The notes under the pieces are model-generated. The model made no database searches, was not told the origin of the DNA, and saw only the letters and a list, made by a program, of their open reading frames with translations. Made by a program: the position numbers and the translations under genes. From positions 620,001 to 684,000 of the forward strand of contig JAXLYE010000004.1 of NCBI GenBank assembly GCA_046351595.1: DNA of 64,000 nucleotides, written 5' to 3'. The DNA comes from JAXLYE01 sp046351595. GTDB lineage: Bacteria; Myxococcota_A; Polyangia; Palsa-1104; JAEUJZ01. This document shows, one piece after another, positions 49,596-58,800 of the stretch. Positions within the stretch are counted from its first letter, which is position 1. The number at the start of each line of letters is the position of its first letter.

Positions 49596-50857
49596 ACGCA
49601 CTCTCCATCGACGATTCTGCTTCTCAGTCTGCGGCCGCACAGCGCGGCCGGCTGATCGACATCACGCGCCCCGAGCACAAGGCCGACCCGTTCCCGCTGT
49701 ACGCGCGGCTGCGTGAGAGCGCGCCGGTGCAGCGCGCCCGCATGGGCCGCATCGAGGGCTACCTGCTCACCCGCTACGACGACGTGCTAGCGGCGCTCAA
49801 GGACCCGCGGCTGGCGAAGAACATCCGGCGCATCGAGGGGGCGGCCGAGCTCTCGCGGCGGCCGTGGCTGCCCGGGTTCCTGCGCGCGATGGAGAGCAAC
49901 ATGCTCGATCAGGACGACCCGAACCACGCGCGGCTGCGCGCGCTCGTGCACCGCGCGTTCACGCCGGCGCGCATCGAGCGCCTGCGCCCGCGCATCGCCG
50001 CGCTCGGGAACGAGCTGTTGGATCGGGTGCAGGGCCGCGGTGAGCTGGAGCTGATCCGCGACTTCGCGCTGCCGCTGCCGCTCACCGTGATCGGCGAGCT
50101 TTTGGGCGTCGCGCCGGCGGACCGCGTGCGCTTCCAGCGCCTGTCGCAGGGCGCGCTCTTGCCGCCGACGACGCTGAACGTGCTGCGCATGCTGCCGTCG
50201 ATGTGGGCGCTGATCCGCTATGTGCAGAAGCTGCTCGCCGAGCGCCGCCGCGCGCCGCAGGACGATCTGCTGACCGCGCTGGTCCAGGTCGAGGACGGCG
50301 GCGATCGCCTGACCGCGGACGAGCAGGTGGCGATGGTGCTGCTTTTGCTCATCGCCGGGCACGAGACCACGGTCAACCTCATCTCGTCGGGCGTGCTGGC
50401 GCTGCTTACGCACCCCGAGCCGCTCCAGCGGCTGCGCGCGCGCCCCGAGGGCCCGGCGATGAAGGCCGCGGTCGAGGAGCTTTTGCGCTTCACCTGCCCC
50501 GTCGAGCACGCGACCGAGCGCTACGCCGTCGAGGATCTGACGCTGCACGGCACGCGCGTCCGCCGCGGCGAGCTGGTGCTGGCGGTGCTCGCATCGGCCA
50601 ACCGCGATCCCGCGCACTTCCCGCGCCCCGACGAGCTCGATCTTATGCGCGAGCCCAACCGCCACCTCGCCTTCGGCTACGGCATCCACTTCTGCCTGGG
50701 CGCCCCGCTGGCGCGCATGGAGGGTCAGATCGCGCTCGAGCTCCTCCTGCAGCGGCTGCCGGAGCTGCGCCTCGCCGTGCCGGCCGAGACGCTGCGCTGG
50801 CGCGCGACGCCGGTCGTGCGCGGCCTGTCGGCGCTGCCGCTGCGCTTCCGCGCCTGA
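49592..50857 (+). CDS. Cytochrome P450
   Basis: A 421-aa soluble bacterial P450. The I-helix oxygen-activation motif is LIAGHETTVN (about 254-263). The K-helix ExxR pair is in AVEELLRFTCPVEHATER. The heme loop is FGYGIHFCLGAPLARMEGQ with heme-ligand Cys368. LDQDDPNHARLRALVHRAFTP is the conserved C-helix region. It needs external ferredoxin and reductase, which are not in the window. The substrate is unknown; the FadR-like regulator and FadN-like enzyme nearby make a fatty-acid-like substrate plausible. Confidence 0.94.
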   Translation: MNALSIDDSASQSAAAQRGRLIDITRPEHKADPFPLYARLRESAPVQRARMGRIEGYLLTRYDDVLAALKDPRLAKNIRRIEGAAELSRRPWLPGFLRAMESNMLDQDDPNHARLRALVHRAFTPARIERLRPRIAALGNELLDRVQGRGELELIRDFALPLPLTVIGELLGVAPADRVRFQRLSQGALLPPTTLNVLRMLPSMWALIRYVQKLLAERRRAPQDDLLTALVQVEDGGDRLTADEQVAMVLLLLIAGHETTVNLISSGVLALLTHPEPLQRLRARPEGPAMKAAVEELLRFTCPVEHATERYAVEDLTLHGTRVRRGELVLAVLASANRDPAHFPRPDELDLMREPNRHLAFGYGIHFCLGAPLARMEGQIALELLLQRLPELRLAVPAETLRWRATPVVRGLSALPLRFRA

Positions 50858-50866
50858 TCGCCGCGC

Positions 50867-52195
50867 CTACTGCGCGCTGAGCAGGACGTAGTTCAGGCAC
50901 ATCTCATCGAGCGTGCCCTCGCCCCAGGTGACGTCGCGCGGCGCCTGCTGCTGGCCGTTGATGACGGGCTGGTTGGCGGCGGTGTTGTCGTAGCGGCACT
51001 CGAGCTTCAGCACGTCCGTTCCCTTGGCCTGGTACGGCTCCTGGAACTGGTACGCCTGCTGCCAGTGGTAGTCCCAGCGCGGCAGATCGAGCACCAGCTG
51101 CCCGTTCAGCCACGTCGTGATGCGCCGCCCCAAAAGGTGCATGTGCGGCGTGTGCGCGTACACGGTCAGGCTGTTCGACGGCAGCTTGAAGAACGTGGTG
51201 AGCGCGCTGAGCGGCACCTCGATCGTCTGCACCGCGTCGGCCGCGCCGGCCGGGATCTTCAGCATCTTGGGGCGCGCCAGCGGCAGAGCGTACAGCTCGC
51301 GCGCGGGCGGCGTGTCCGTGAGCTCGAAGCTCATGACCGTGCGATCGCCCTGGCCCGGTCCGTACAGCACGTTGTAGTGGACCTGCACCACGATCAGCGA
51401 TCCCTTGTGCAGGCGCAGCGCCGTGCCCTCGGGCATGCGGCTGCCCGGGCTGCCCGGCGCCCAGCCCAAGAGCGTCGTCGGCGGGCCGCTGGTGCCGGGC
51501 GCGCCGAAGCAGGTGTAGCCCTTGCCGTCGGGGTCCTTGGCGCGGATCGCCGCGGCGTCGGCCTCGAGGATCTCGTAGGCGATGACGTGGTGGACGATGC
51601 GCGGGTTGCCGGGGCGCACGTCGCCCGCGACCATGAACCGGTCCGCGCTCAGCTTGGGATCGAACAGGAAGCAGTGGTAGTCGTCGTCGCGCGTGTCCTG
51701 CGGCGTGTACGTCCACCCCGGATCCAGCACCAGATCGGGGCGCGGCGCCGTCGGCGGATCGGCGGGCGGCAGGTCGGTGCGCGGCGGCCGGGTCGGATCG
51801 CCCTCCTGCAGGCCCTCGTCGATCCAGCGCAGCAGCTGCTCCTTGTCCTGCGTCCGCATCGCCCGCGAGCCGTGCAGCGGGCGGCTGTCTGCCGACGGCA
51901 TCCACGGCGGCATGGAGCCGCTCGCGACCGCGCTGCGCACGCTCATGGCGTAGCGCGACACCTCGGCGTAGCTGCCGAGCGGGAAGGGCGCGATCCCGCC
52001 CGCGACATGACAGCCGCCGCAGTAGCGCTCGACGAGCGGCGCGATGTCGCCGTGATAGGTCAGGGCCTGCGAGCTCGAGTCCGGCGCCTCGGAGCAGGCG
52101 GCCAGCCCGGTCAGTCCAGCCAGGCCGGCCAGAATCAGCATGGCAGGGCTCTGGGAAGCTGCGGAGGGTGCGTTCGTGCGGGAACTGCGGATCAT
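50867..52195 (-). CDS. Lipoprotein with cytochrome c domain fused to PHM-type copper monooxygenase
   Basis: A 442-aa protein. The signal ends in LTGLAAC (lipobox). CGGCH at residues 59-63 is a c-type heme site, in a small domain (YHGDIAPLVERYCGGCH ... MPPWMP) where Met residues could be the distal ligand. The C-terminal 290 residues carry the ligand set of peptidylglycine/dopamine monooxygenases: His202-His203 (IVHHVIAY) and His273 (VQVHYN) for CuH, His351 and His353 (HTPHMH) plus Met432 (DEMCLN) for CuM. Spacings (70, 78, 79) resemble those in PHM (64, 70, 70). It would hydroxylate an unknown substrate outside the cytoplasmic membrane. Confidence 0.87.
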   Translation of the reverse strand: MIRSSRTNAPSAASQSPAMLILAGLAGLTGLAACSEAPDSSSQALTYHGDIAPLVERYCGGCHVAGGIAPFPLGSYAEVSRYAMSVRSAVASGSMPPWMPSADSRPLHGSRAMRTQDKEQLLRWIDEGLQEGDPTRPPRTDLPPADPPTAPRPDLVLDPGWTYTPQDTRDDDYHCFLFDPKLSADRFMVAGDVRPGNPRIVHHVIAYEILEADAAAIRAKDPDGKGYTCFGAPGTSGPPTTLLGWAPGSPGSRMPEGTALRLHKGSLIVVQVHYNVLYGPGQGDRTVMSFELTDTPPARELYALPLARPKMLKIPAGAADAVQTIEVPLSALTTFFKLPSNSLTVYAHTPHMHLLGRRITTWLNGQLVLDLPRWDYHWQQAYQFQEPYQAKGTDVLKLECRYDNTAANQPVINGQQQAPRDVTWGEGTLDEMCLNYVLLSAQ

Positions 52196-52286
52196 CGGGA
52201 GCGCTCCTTCTTCCGGAATGAGAGATGTTGCCGCCCCAGCGTCGGATCAGCGACGAAATGGCCCGGCCGAGGCGATCGCCAACGGC

Positions 52287-52308
52287 TTATTTACAGAACC
52301 ATCAATAA
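52287..52308. promoter_or_regulatory. TetR-type operator, copy A
   Basis: Left arm TTATTTACAG, centre AA, right arm CCATCAATAA. An imperfect 22-bp palindrome with the same layout as copy B and the two sites near 12350. It lies between the divergent copper monooxygenase and TetR genes. Confidence 0.65.
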
Positions 52309-52319
52309 GCCTGATCCGG

Positions 52320-52341
52320 TTATAGATGGTTCCGTCAATAA
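52320..52341. promoter_or_regulatory. TetR-type operator, copy B
   Basis: Left arm TTATAGATGG, centre TT, right arm CCGTCAATAA. It lies 33 bp from copy A and 27 bp before the TetR start codon. Confidence 0.7.
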
Positions 52342-52367
52342 GCGCTAGGGTATCTTTCAGGCCATCC

Positions 52368-53189
52368 ATGACCCCCCCTTCGCGCAGAGCTCCCGACCCG
52401 GCGCCTCCCGATCCGCAGGCGCCGCCTCCTCCGTCGTCCCCGGCGGAGCCCCCGCCAAGCCCGGGCGCCGAGGCCGCGCCGCGCCGCCGCCGTCGCAGCC
52501 CCGAGGAGGCGCAGACCGCGATCCTCGATGCCGCCGAGCGCCTGTTCGCGGACCGCGGCCCGGACCGTGTCAGCGTCATGGACGTCGCGGTCGAGGCCGG
52601 GGTCAGCCACTCGCTGGTCCTGCACTACTTCAAGTCGTACGCCGAGCTTGTGCGCAGCGTGCTCGCGCGCCGCAACCGCGCCGTCTTCCAGCAGGTCAAG
52701 CAGCGCCTCCTCGACCCGGCGGCGCAGAGCGAGCCGGAGCCGGACGAGCTGCTCGGCCTGTTCCTGGGCGTGGTCTGCGAGCCGATCCACGCGCGCCTGC
52801 TGGCCTGGGCCGCGCTGTCGGGCGAGGGCAAGAACCTCAAGATGGTCAAGAACCGCGGCCTGGCCAAGGTCGTCGATCTGGCGGTGGCGCGGCGCACGGC
52901 GCGGACCGCGCAGGACCCGCACGCCGGCGCAGCGCCCGGCCGCGAGCGGATCGAGGACGCGGTGCTGGTCGCGCTCGCGGCGGTGCACGGCTACGCCACC
53001 GGCAAGTCGATCTATCTGCCTGCGCTCGGGCTGCCTGCGCCCGGGCTGCCTGCGCCCGGGCTGCCTGCGCCCGGGCTGCCTGCGCCCGGGCTGCCTGCGG
53101 GCGGGCCGAGCGAGGAGGGCGTGATGGACGAGCGCTTCCGCAAGGCGCTGGGCGCGATGCTGCGCAGCTTCCTCGGCGGCGCGGAGTAG
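52368..53189 (+). CDS. TetR-family regulator with repeat-bearing C terminus
   Basis: A 273-aa protein starting at MTPPSRRAPDP; the in-frame ATG at 52326 lies inside the operator and is disfavoured. A 45-residue Pro-rich leader precedes the HTH AQTAILDAAERLFADRGPDRVSVMDVAVEAGVSHSLVLHYFKSYAELVRSVL, a full TetR signature. Residues about 217-246 are six near-identical LPAPG pentapeptides encoded by a 15-bp repeat, inside the ligand-binding domain region and before the last helix. It is divergent from the copper monooxygenase and probably autoregulates at operators A and B. Confidence 0.87.
   Translation: MTPPSRRAPDPAPPDPQAPPPPSSPAEPPPSPGAEAAPRRRRRSPEEAQTAILDAAERLFADRGPDRVSVMDVAVEAGVSHSLVLHYFKSYAELVRSVLARRNRAVFQQVKQRLLDPAAQSEPEPDELLGLFLGVVCEPIHARLLAWAALSGEGKNLKMVKNRGLAKVVDLAVARRTARTAQDPHAGAAPGRERIEDAVLVALAAVHGYATGKSIYLPALGLPAPGLPAPGLPAPGLPAPGLPAGGPSEEGVMDERFRKALGAMLRSFLGGAE
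53016..53105 (+). repeat. 15-bp tandem repeat, six copies
   Basis: CTGCCTGCGCCCGGG is repeated: copies 2-5 are identical, the first and last differ by one or two bases. It encodes LPAPG pentapeptides in the TetR protein. Confidence 0.93.
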
Positions 53190-53224
53190 GGCGCGGCGCG
53201 GCGGCCCGGCGTCTCGCAGGACTG

Positions 53225-53539
53225 CTAGGGCTGGCCGTCGCCGAGGCTGTCCCTGTCGCGGTTCTTGTCCCGGTTCTTGTCCCGGTTCTTGTCCCGGTTC
53301 TTGTCGAAGATCGCTACCAGGATCAGCACGAACGCGGCCAGGCGCACGCAGTAGATGAGCGTGCGCGCCTCGGTGCCCGCCGGGACGAAGACCTGCCCGA
53401 TGCGGTTCGCCGACAGGACGAAGAACGCCAGCGCGAAGATCAGGAACAGCCGGTCGTGCGTCCGCCGCCAGAAGCGCAGGAAGAACACGGCCGAGGCCGC
53501 GCTCGCGAGCATGCAGGCACCCAGGAGGAAGTTGCGCAT
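53225..53539 (-). CDS. DUF5985-like small membrane protein, second of pair
   Basis: A 104-aa protein starting at MRNFLLGACMLASAASAVFFLRFWRRTHDRLF, followed by membrane segments LFLIFALAFFVLSANRIGQVF and LIYCVRLAAFVLILVAIF. The layout (three short helices, FWRRTHDRLF between the first two) fits the DUF5985 family. The tail is four KNRD repeats encoded by a 12-bp repeat. The ATG overlaps the previous stop by one base (TGATG). Confidence 0.7.
   Translation of the reverse strand: MRNFLLGACMLASAASAVFFLRFWRRTHDRLFLIFALAFFVLSANRIGQVFVPAGTEARTLIYCVRLAAFVLILVAIFDKNRDKNRDKNRDKNRDRDSLGDGQP
53259..53306 (-). repeat. 12-bp tandem repeat, four copies
   Basis: CGGTTCTTGTCC is repeated three times perfectly plus one copy ending in G. 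It encodes Lys-Asn-Arg-Asp repeats at the C terminus of the DUF5985-like protein. Confidence 0.9.
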
Positions 53540-53793
53540 CAGGACTCCCAGATCAGGCCGAACAAGAGCAGCGAGAACGAGGCCAGCGCGATGAGGTTCC
53601 GCGCCATCGCCAGGTCGTGCTGCGGCAGCACCACCAGGTCGACGAACAGGAGCACGTTGTCCACGGTGAGCCCGAGGAAGCACAGGCCGCTCCACAGAAG
53701 GAGCCGCGAGCGCGTCCGTCGGTAGCCCCGCAGGAGCAGGACCCCGCAGGCGAGGCACGTCAGCGCGCACAGGATGTAGACCGCTGCCGCCAT
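53539..53793 (-). CDS. DUF5985-like small membrane protein, first of pair
   Basis: An 84-aa protein with three hydrophobic segments: AAVYILCALTCLACGVLLLRGY, LLLWSGLCFLGLTVDNVLLFVDL and LIALASFSLLLFGLIW. The loop GYRRTRSRLLLW resembles the FWRRTHDRLFLI loop of its neighbour, so the two probably arose by duplication and may form a hetero-oligomer. It starts 1 bp after the stop of the winged-helix gene. Confidence 0.7.
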   Translation of the reverse strand: MAAAVYILCALTCLACGVLLLRGYRRTRSRLLLWSGLCFLGLTVDNVLLFVDLVVLPQHDLAMARNLIALASFSLLLFGLIWES

Positions 53794-53794
53794 G

Positions 53795-54181
53795 TCACTT
53801 GTCCTTCCGAAGCTTGAAGGCGTCCGCGAAGGTGCGGATTCGATCGTTGGGGGTCGAGTAGATCAGGTCGATGATGGTGGCGCGGTTGCGCGTGTAAAGC
53901 TGCGCCAGCCGGGCCATGATCTCGCTGAGCTGCGGCGTGCTGACGCCGTACTGATACGAGCCCGGCTCGCCGGGGCGCTCGCGCAGGATGCCGTCGGCGC
54001 TGAGCTTGGCCAGGTGGTTGCGCGAGAACTCGACGCTGATGCGCAGCTCGCGCGCGACGTCGGCCGCGGTCCAGCCGCGCGTCGGCTCCGCGAGCAGCAG
54101 CAGCAGCACCTCGAGCTCGGTGACCGAGCCGACGTACTCGCGGATGAACCCGCGGACCGGTTCTTCTACCTCATCCCGCAC
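53795..54181 (-). CDS. Winged-helix transcriptional regulator
   Basis: A 128-aa protein. Residues 20-85 form a winged helix: TELEVLLLLLAEPTRGWTAADVARELRISVEFSRNHLAKLSADGILRERPG. The remainder (LSEIMARLAQLYTRNRATIIDLIYSTPNDRIRTFADAFKLRK) is helical, with the motif IYSTPNDRIRTFADAF often found at the end of regulators paired with DUF5985 proteins. It heads a three-gene operon with the two membrane proteins and may report a membrane signal. The MarR-like assignment is approximate. Confidence 0.72.
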   Translation of the reverse strand: MRDEVEEPVRGFIREYVGSVTELEVLLLLLAEPTRGWTAADVARELRISVEFSRNHLAKLSADGILRERPGEPGSYQYGVSTPQLSEIMARLAQLYTRNRATIIDLIYSTPNDRIRTFADAFKLRKDK

Positions 54182-54304
54182 GCAGCCTCCTCGGGCGTGC
54201 CGCGGGGTCGCAGCTGGAAGGCGCCACCTTCACCAAGCTAGCAGCTGTGCGCAAGGCTTGGTACGCCGAGGTTCCGCCGCGCTAGACTGCCTCGACAGAC
54301 CGCC

Positions 54305-54937
54305 ATGCTCGCCCGCCTGCTCGCTCCGTCCGCGTATCGCGCCATGCCGTGGAAGAACGGCCAGGGCACCACCCGTGAGATCCTCATCGAGCGCCCCACG
54401 CCTGCGACTAGCAGCGACGAGCGTGACGCTCTGGGCTTCTTGTGGCGGCTCAGCCTCGCCGAGGTCGCGGTGGCGTCGCCCTTCTCGCTGTTCCCGGGCT
54501 GCGATCGGACCATCTTGTTGCTGCAGGGCGAGGGCATGGTGCTCGACAGCGGCGAGCACGGGCGGCACGTGCTCGACCGGCGCTTCGTTCCGCATGCGTT
54601 CTCCGGCGACTGGCAGACCGACTGCACGCTGCTCGGGGGACCGTGCCGCGACCTGAACCTGATGGTCGATCGCAGGCGCGCCTGCGCGTCGGTGCAGCTG
54701 CTGGCGCTGCGGCCGCAGGCGCAGGCGCTCGTCGCCCGGGGAGACGTCGCGCTGCTGTTCGCGCTGTCGGGGACGGCCGGCGTCGAGCTGGGCGCGCCCT
54801 ACTCCGAGTATGGCGTGCCGCCCGAGCACACGCTGGTGCTGACCGGGCTCGCGCCGGGCGGCGACGCGCTGCGCGTGCGCGCCGAGGACACGGGCGCCGT
54901 CGCGCTCTACATCACGCTGACGCGGGTCCCGGGCTAG
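54305..54937 (+). CDS. HutD-family cupin protein
   Basis: A 210-aa protein. It opens with AYRAMPWKNGQGTTREILIE, the HutD signature (MPWKNGGGxTxEI), followed by GFLWRLSLAEVAVASPFSLFPGCDRTILLLQGEGM and FRMPFSGD-like RFVPHAFSGDWQTDCTLLGGPCRDLNLMVDR. HutD is a bicupin linked to histidine utilisation in Pseudomonas, with no proven catalysis. No other hut gene is in the window. The 3' end overlaps the convergent GST-like gene by 26 bp. Confidence 0.85.
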   Translation: MLARLLAPSAYRAMPWKNGQGTTREILIERPTPATSSDERDALGFLWRLSLAEVAVASPFSLFPGCDRTILLLQGEGMVLDSGEHGRHVLDRRFVPHAFSGDWQTDCTLLGGPCRDLNLMVDRRRACASVQLLALRPQAQALVARGDVALLFALSGTAGVELGAPYSEYGVPPEHTLVLTGLAPGGDALRVRAEDTGAVALYITLTRVPG

Positions 54938-55718
54938 GCGGCTCGGCGCCGGACGCCGGCCGTCGATCCTGCGCGTACATGCGCAGCGCGAGCTGCCCGG
55001 CCGGGGTCGCACGGGCCCGCTCGATCTCGTCGCGCAGCGGCAGCGGCAGCGTCTCCAGCGCCGGCAGCTCGATGCGCCCGTAGCCCGGCGGCAGGATCAC
55101 CGGCGCCGCCAGCGCCGCGAAGGTGAGGTCAGCCGCCGACAGCGCGTCGCCGCACAGGTAGCGCCGGCCGTCGCGCAGCCGCTCGCTGATCAGGTCGAGC
55201 TGCTGGCGGACCTTGTCGCGCGAGCGCTCGGCCCCGGCCGCGTCGATGCGCATGGCGCGCTGCATGAGGCGGCGGATCACCGGGAACAGCGGCGCGGCCA
55301 GGCGCGCCTCCAGCGCCGGCGTCTCGCGCGTGAGCAGCGGCACCACGCGCCCGGCGTCCGGCAGGATGTAGAAGTAGACGAGGCGGCGCGTGTGCGGCCC
55401 GAGCTCGCTGTCGAGCTGGTCCTCGATCAGCGCGGCCTCGGGCGGCGCGTACAGCCAGCTCGCGCCGTAGTTCGTCGCCAGGTAGCGCAGGCAGTCCGTC
55501 GAGTCCGCGATCACGTGGCGCGCGCCCGGGTTGTCGTCGATCAGCACCGGCGTCGTGCGGACGCGGAAGCCGGTGGCGGGCAGCGTCGACAGCGCGTGCA
55601 GGAGCGGCGCGTGCCCCTCCTCGCGGTAGGGGATCCGCTGCCGATCGAGCGCCCAGCGGACCTTCTCGCAGTAGTGGGAGATCGGCAGCGTGATGAAGCG
55701 CAGCGGCTGGATCGACAT
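54912..55718 (-). CDS. Glutathione S-transferase-like protein
   Basis: A 268-aa protein starting at MSIQPLRFITLPISHYCEKVRWALDRQRIPYREEGHAPLLH, a GST N-terminal domain with a possible active-site Ser/Cys in ISHYCEKV. TTPVLIDDNPGARHVIADSTDCLRYL gives the cis-Pro and the ADST glutathione-binding position. The C-terminal helical domain includes YLCGDALSAADLTFAALAAP. It is a more distant GST than the protein at 42785. GAGGAG lies 7 nt before the ATG. Confidence 0.8.
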   Translation of the reverse strand: MSIQPLRFITLPISHYCEKVRWALDRQRIPYREEGHAPLLHALSTLPATGFRVRTTPVLIDDNPGARHVIADSTDCLRYLATNYGASWLYAPPEAALIEDQLDSELGPHTRRLVYFYILPDAGRVVPLLTRETPALEARLAAPLFPVIRRLMQRAMRIDAAGAERSRDKVRQQLDLISERLRDGRRYLCGDALSAADLTFAALAAPVILPPGYGRIELPALETLPLPLRDEIERARATPAGQLALRMYAQDRRPASGAEPPSPGPASA

Positions 55719-55861
55719 CGGGGACTCCTCGTCCGGGGCGCGGCCGGTGCGGTGGTGCGGCGTGAGCCCCGCAACAGTTTGCCCCACCGGCGCCCCGGGC
55801 GGAAGCGCCGGATCCGGTCGGCCGTCAGACAGGCGCCAGTCAGGCGAGGGTCAGGCGACGG

Positions 55862-58800
55862 TCAGCCATACGATCGCCCGTACGTCGTCGTCGGCCGCAG
55901 CGTCGCGCCGTAGGCCGAGAGCACCTGCCCGAGGTCGTAGCAGCGGCTAACCCGCAGGCTGCGCGCCCCGTCGCGCACGTCGACGGTGCCGTGCAGCAGC
56001 AGCCCGGTCGCGCTGATCAGCACCGGCCGCATCGTGCCAAAGTCCTGCGGGCTGACGGTCGCGCTGAGCAGACCGCTCTCGTCCTCCATCGTCAGGAAGA
56101 AGGCGCCGCGTGCGGTCGCCGGCCGCTGCCGGACGATCACCAGGCCGGCGACCCGGACCTCGGTGCCGTGCGGCAGCGTGCCGACGCGCTCCGCCGTCAC
56201 CGCGCCGAGCTCCGCGAGCTGCGGCCGGCAAAGGCGCAGCGGGTGCGGGCCGACGGTCACGCCGGTGCCCTCGAGATCTGCCAGCACGCGCTCGGCCAGC
56301 GACATCTCGGCGAGCGGCGAGGCGTCATCGGACAGGCGCTGCAACAGCGGCCCGCCGCTCTGCGCCAGCTGGCTGACCTGCCACAGCGCCTCGCGGCGGC
56401 TCGGCTGATCCGGCAGCCCCGCGAACGCGCCGATCTCGGCGAGCGTCAGGAGCTCGGCCTGGGTCAGCTCGGGACAGCGCCGCCTGACGTCGGCGAGGTC
56501 TTGAAAGGGCTGCTCGCGCACCAGCGCCTCGGCCGCGCGCACCGACAGACCGCGCACGAAGCGCAGGCCCAGCCGCACCACGCGCGAGGGCGGCCCGGTG
56601 TCCGGCGAGGCGCCGCGCGGCGGCCGCTGGTGCAGGGCCGCGCCCGAGAGCGGCACGACGTTCGGCGGCAGCTCCGGCGACCAGTGGTAGTGCTCGCGAT
56701 CCGGCGGGTGCTCGATGGTGCACAGCACCTTGGAGTGGTTCACGTCGATCGGCAGCACCCGCACGCCGTGGCGCCGCGCGTCGTGCAGCAGCGTCGAGGG
56801 GTGATAGAAGCCCATCGGCCAGGCGTTGAGCAGCGACGTATAAAAAACGGCCGGGTGGTGCGCCTTCAGGTAGGCGCTGGCGTATGCCAGGATCGCGAAG
56901 CTGATCGCGTGCGACTCCGGGAAGCCGTACTGCGCAAAGCTCGTGATGGCGTGCTCGATCTGCGCCGCGGCCTCGGGCGGCATGCCCTGGTTCTGCAGGC
57001 CCTCGCGCAGGAGGCCGACGAGCTCGCGCATCTTGGCCTCCTTGCGCGTGTCACCGCGCTTGCTGTCCATGGCGCGCCGCAGGAGCTCGGCCTGGCCGCC
57101 GGTGAACCCGGCCGCGACCATCGCCATCTTCATCACCTGCTCCTGGAACAGCGGCACCCCGAGCGTGCGCTCGAGGATCGGCTGCAGCGACGGGTGCGGG
57201 TACGCGATCGGCTCGCTGCCGATGCGCCTGCGGATGTACGGCCCCACCATCTTGCCGACGATCGGCCCGGGGCGGATGAGGCCCACCTGCACCACCAGAT
57301 CGTAGAAGCGATCCGGCTGCGTCGCCGAGAGGACGCGCTGCTGCGCGCGGCTCTCGACCTGGAACATGCCGACCGTGTCCGCGCGCTTGAGCAGGCGGTA
57401 GACCTCGGGATCATCGGGCGGCAGCGCCGCGATGTCGAAGGGCGCGCCGTCGTGCAGGGGCACCAGGTGCGTCGCCTCCTCCAGCGCCGCCATCATGCCC
57501 AGGCCCAAGAGGTCGATCTTCACCATCCCGAGATCCGCGCAGTCGTCCTTGTCCCACTGCAGCACTACGCGGCCGGGCATGCGCGCCGGCTCCAGCGGCA
57601 CCACCTCGTCGAGGCGGCCGGCCGCGATGACCATGCCGCCGGGGTGCTGGCCGATGTGCCGCGGCAGCTCCTGCGCCTCGGCGTAGAGCTGCGTGAGGAG
57701 CTGCAGCCGCTCGTCCGCCGGATCCATGCCGGCCTCGCGCAGCGCCTGCCGGATCTCGGCCTCCGCCGGATCCGCGCCGTCCGCCGCGGCGCGCTCGGGA
57801 TCCCCTTCGCCGTCCCGCGCGTCAGCCTCGCCGGTCGCGTCCTCGTCTTCGGGTCCGCCGAAGCGGTGCAGGTGGCGCGAGATCCGATCGAGCGCGCCCT
57901 TGTCGAACCCGAGCACCTTGCCGAGATCGCGCAGCGCGCTGCGCTCGCGGTACGAGATCACCACCGCGGTCAGCGCGCAGGCGTGCGCACCGTACTTGCG
58001 ATATAGGTACTGGATCACCTCCTCGCGCCGGCTGCCCGACGGCAGATCGAGGTCGATGTCCGGCCACTCGCCGCGCTCCTCGGACAGGAAGCGCTCGAAC
58101 AAGAGGTCCATCTTCAGCGGATCGACCGCCGTGATCCCCAGCGCGAAGCACACCGCCGAGTTGGCGGCGCTGCCACGCCCCTGCACCAGGATGCCGCGGC
58201 TCTTACAGAACTGGATGATGTCCCAGACGATGAGGAAGTAGCCGGCCAGCCCGAGCTGATCGATCAGCTTGAGCTCGCGCTCGATCTGCGCCCGCGCCTT
58301 CTCGCCGAGCGGCCGGAAGCGCGTCGGCGCCGCGTCGTAGACCACGGCGCGCAGGAACCCGATCTGATCCTCGCCCGGCGGCAGCGGGAAGTCCGGGAAG
58401 CGATACGACAGCTCCTTCATCGAGAACTGGCAGCGCTCCGCGATCCCGACCGTGTTCTCGACGGCCTGCGGCAGATCCGGCAACAGCGCCGCCATCTCCT
58501 GCGGGCCCTTGAGATAGCGCTCGCCGTTCTTGAGCAGCCGTGTCCCCGCGTGCTCCAGCTGCACGCCCTCGCGCACGCAGGTCAGCGCGTCGCACAAGAG
58601 CTGCTGCTCGGGCGCGGCCATGCGCACGTCGTTGGTCAGCACCAGCGGCAGGCGGTGCGCGCGGCCGAGCTGCACCACCGCGCCGTTGCGCCGATCCTCC
58701 TCTTCATCGAAGTGCAGCTGCAGCTCCGCGGCCACGTGATCCGGACCGAGCGCCGCGATCAGCCGCTGCAGCGCATCGTCCGCCTCGTCGTAGGCGCCGC

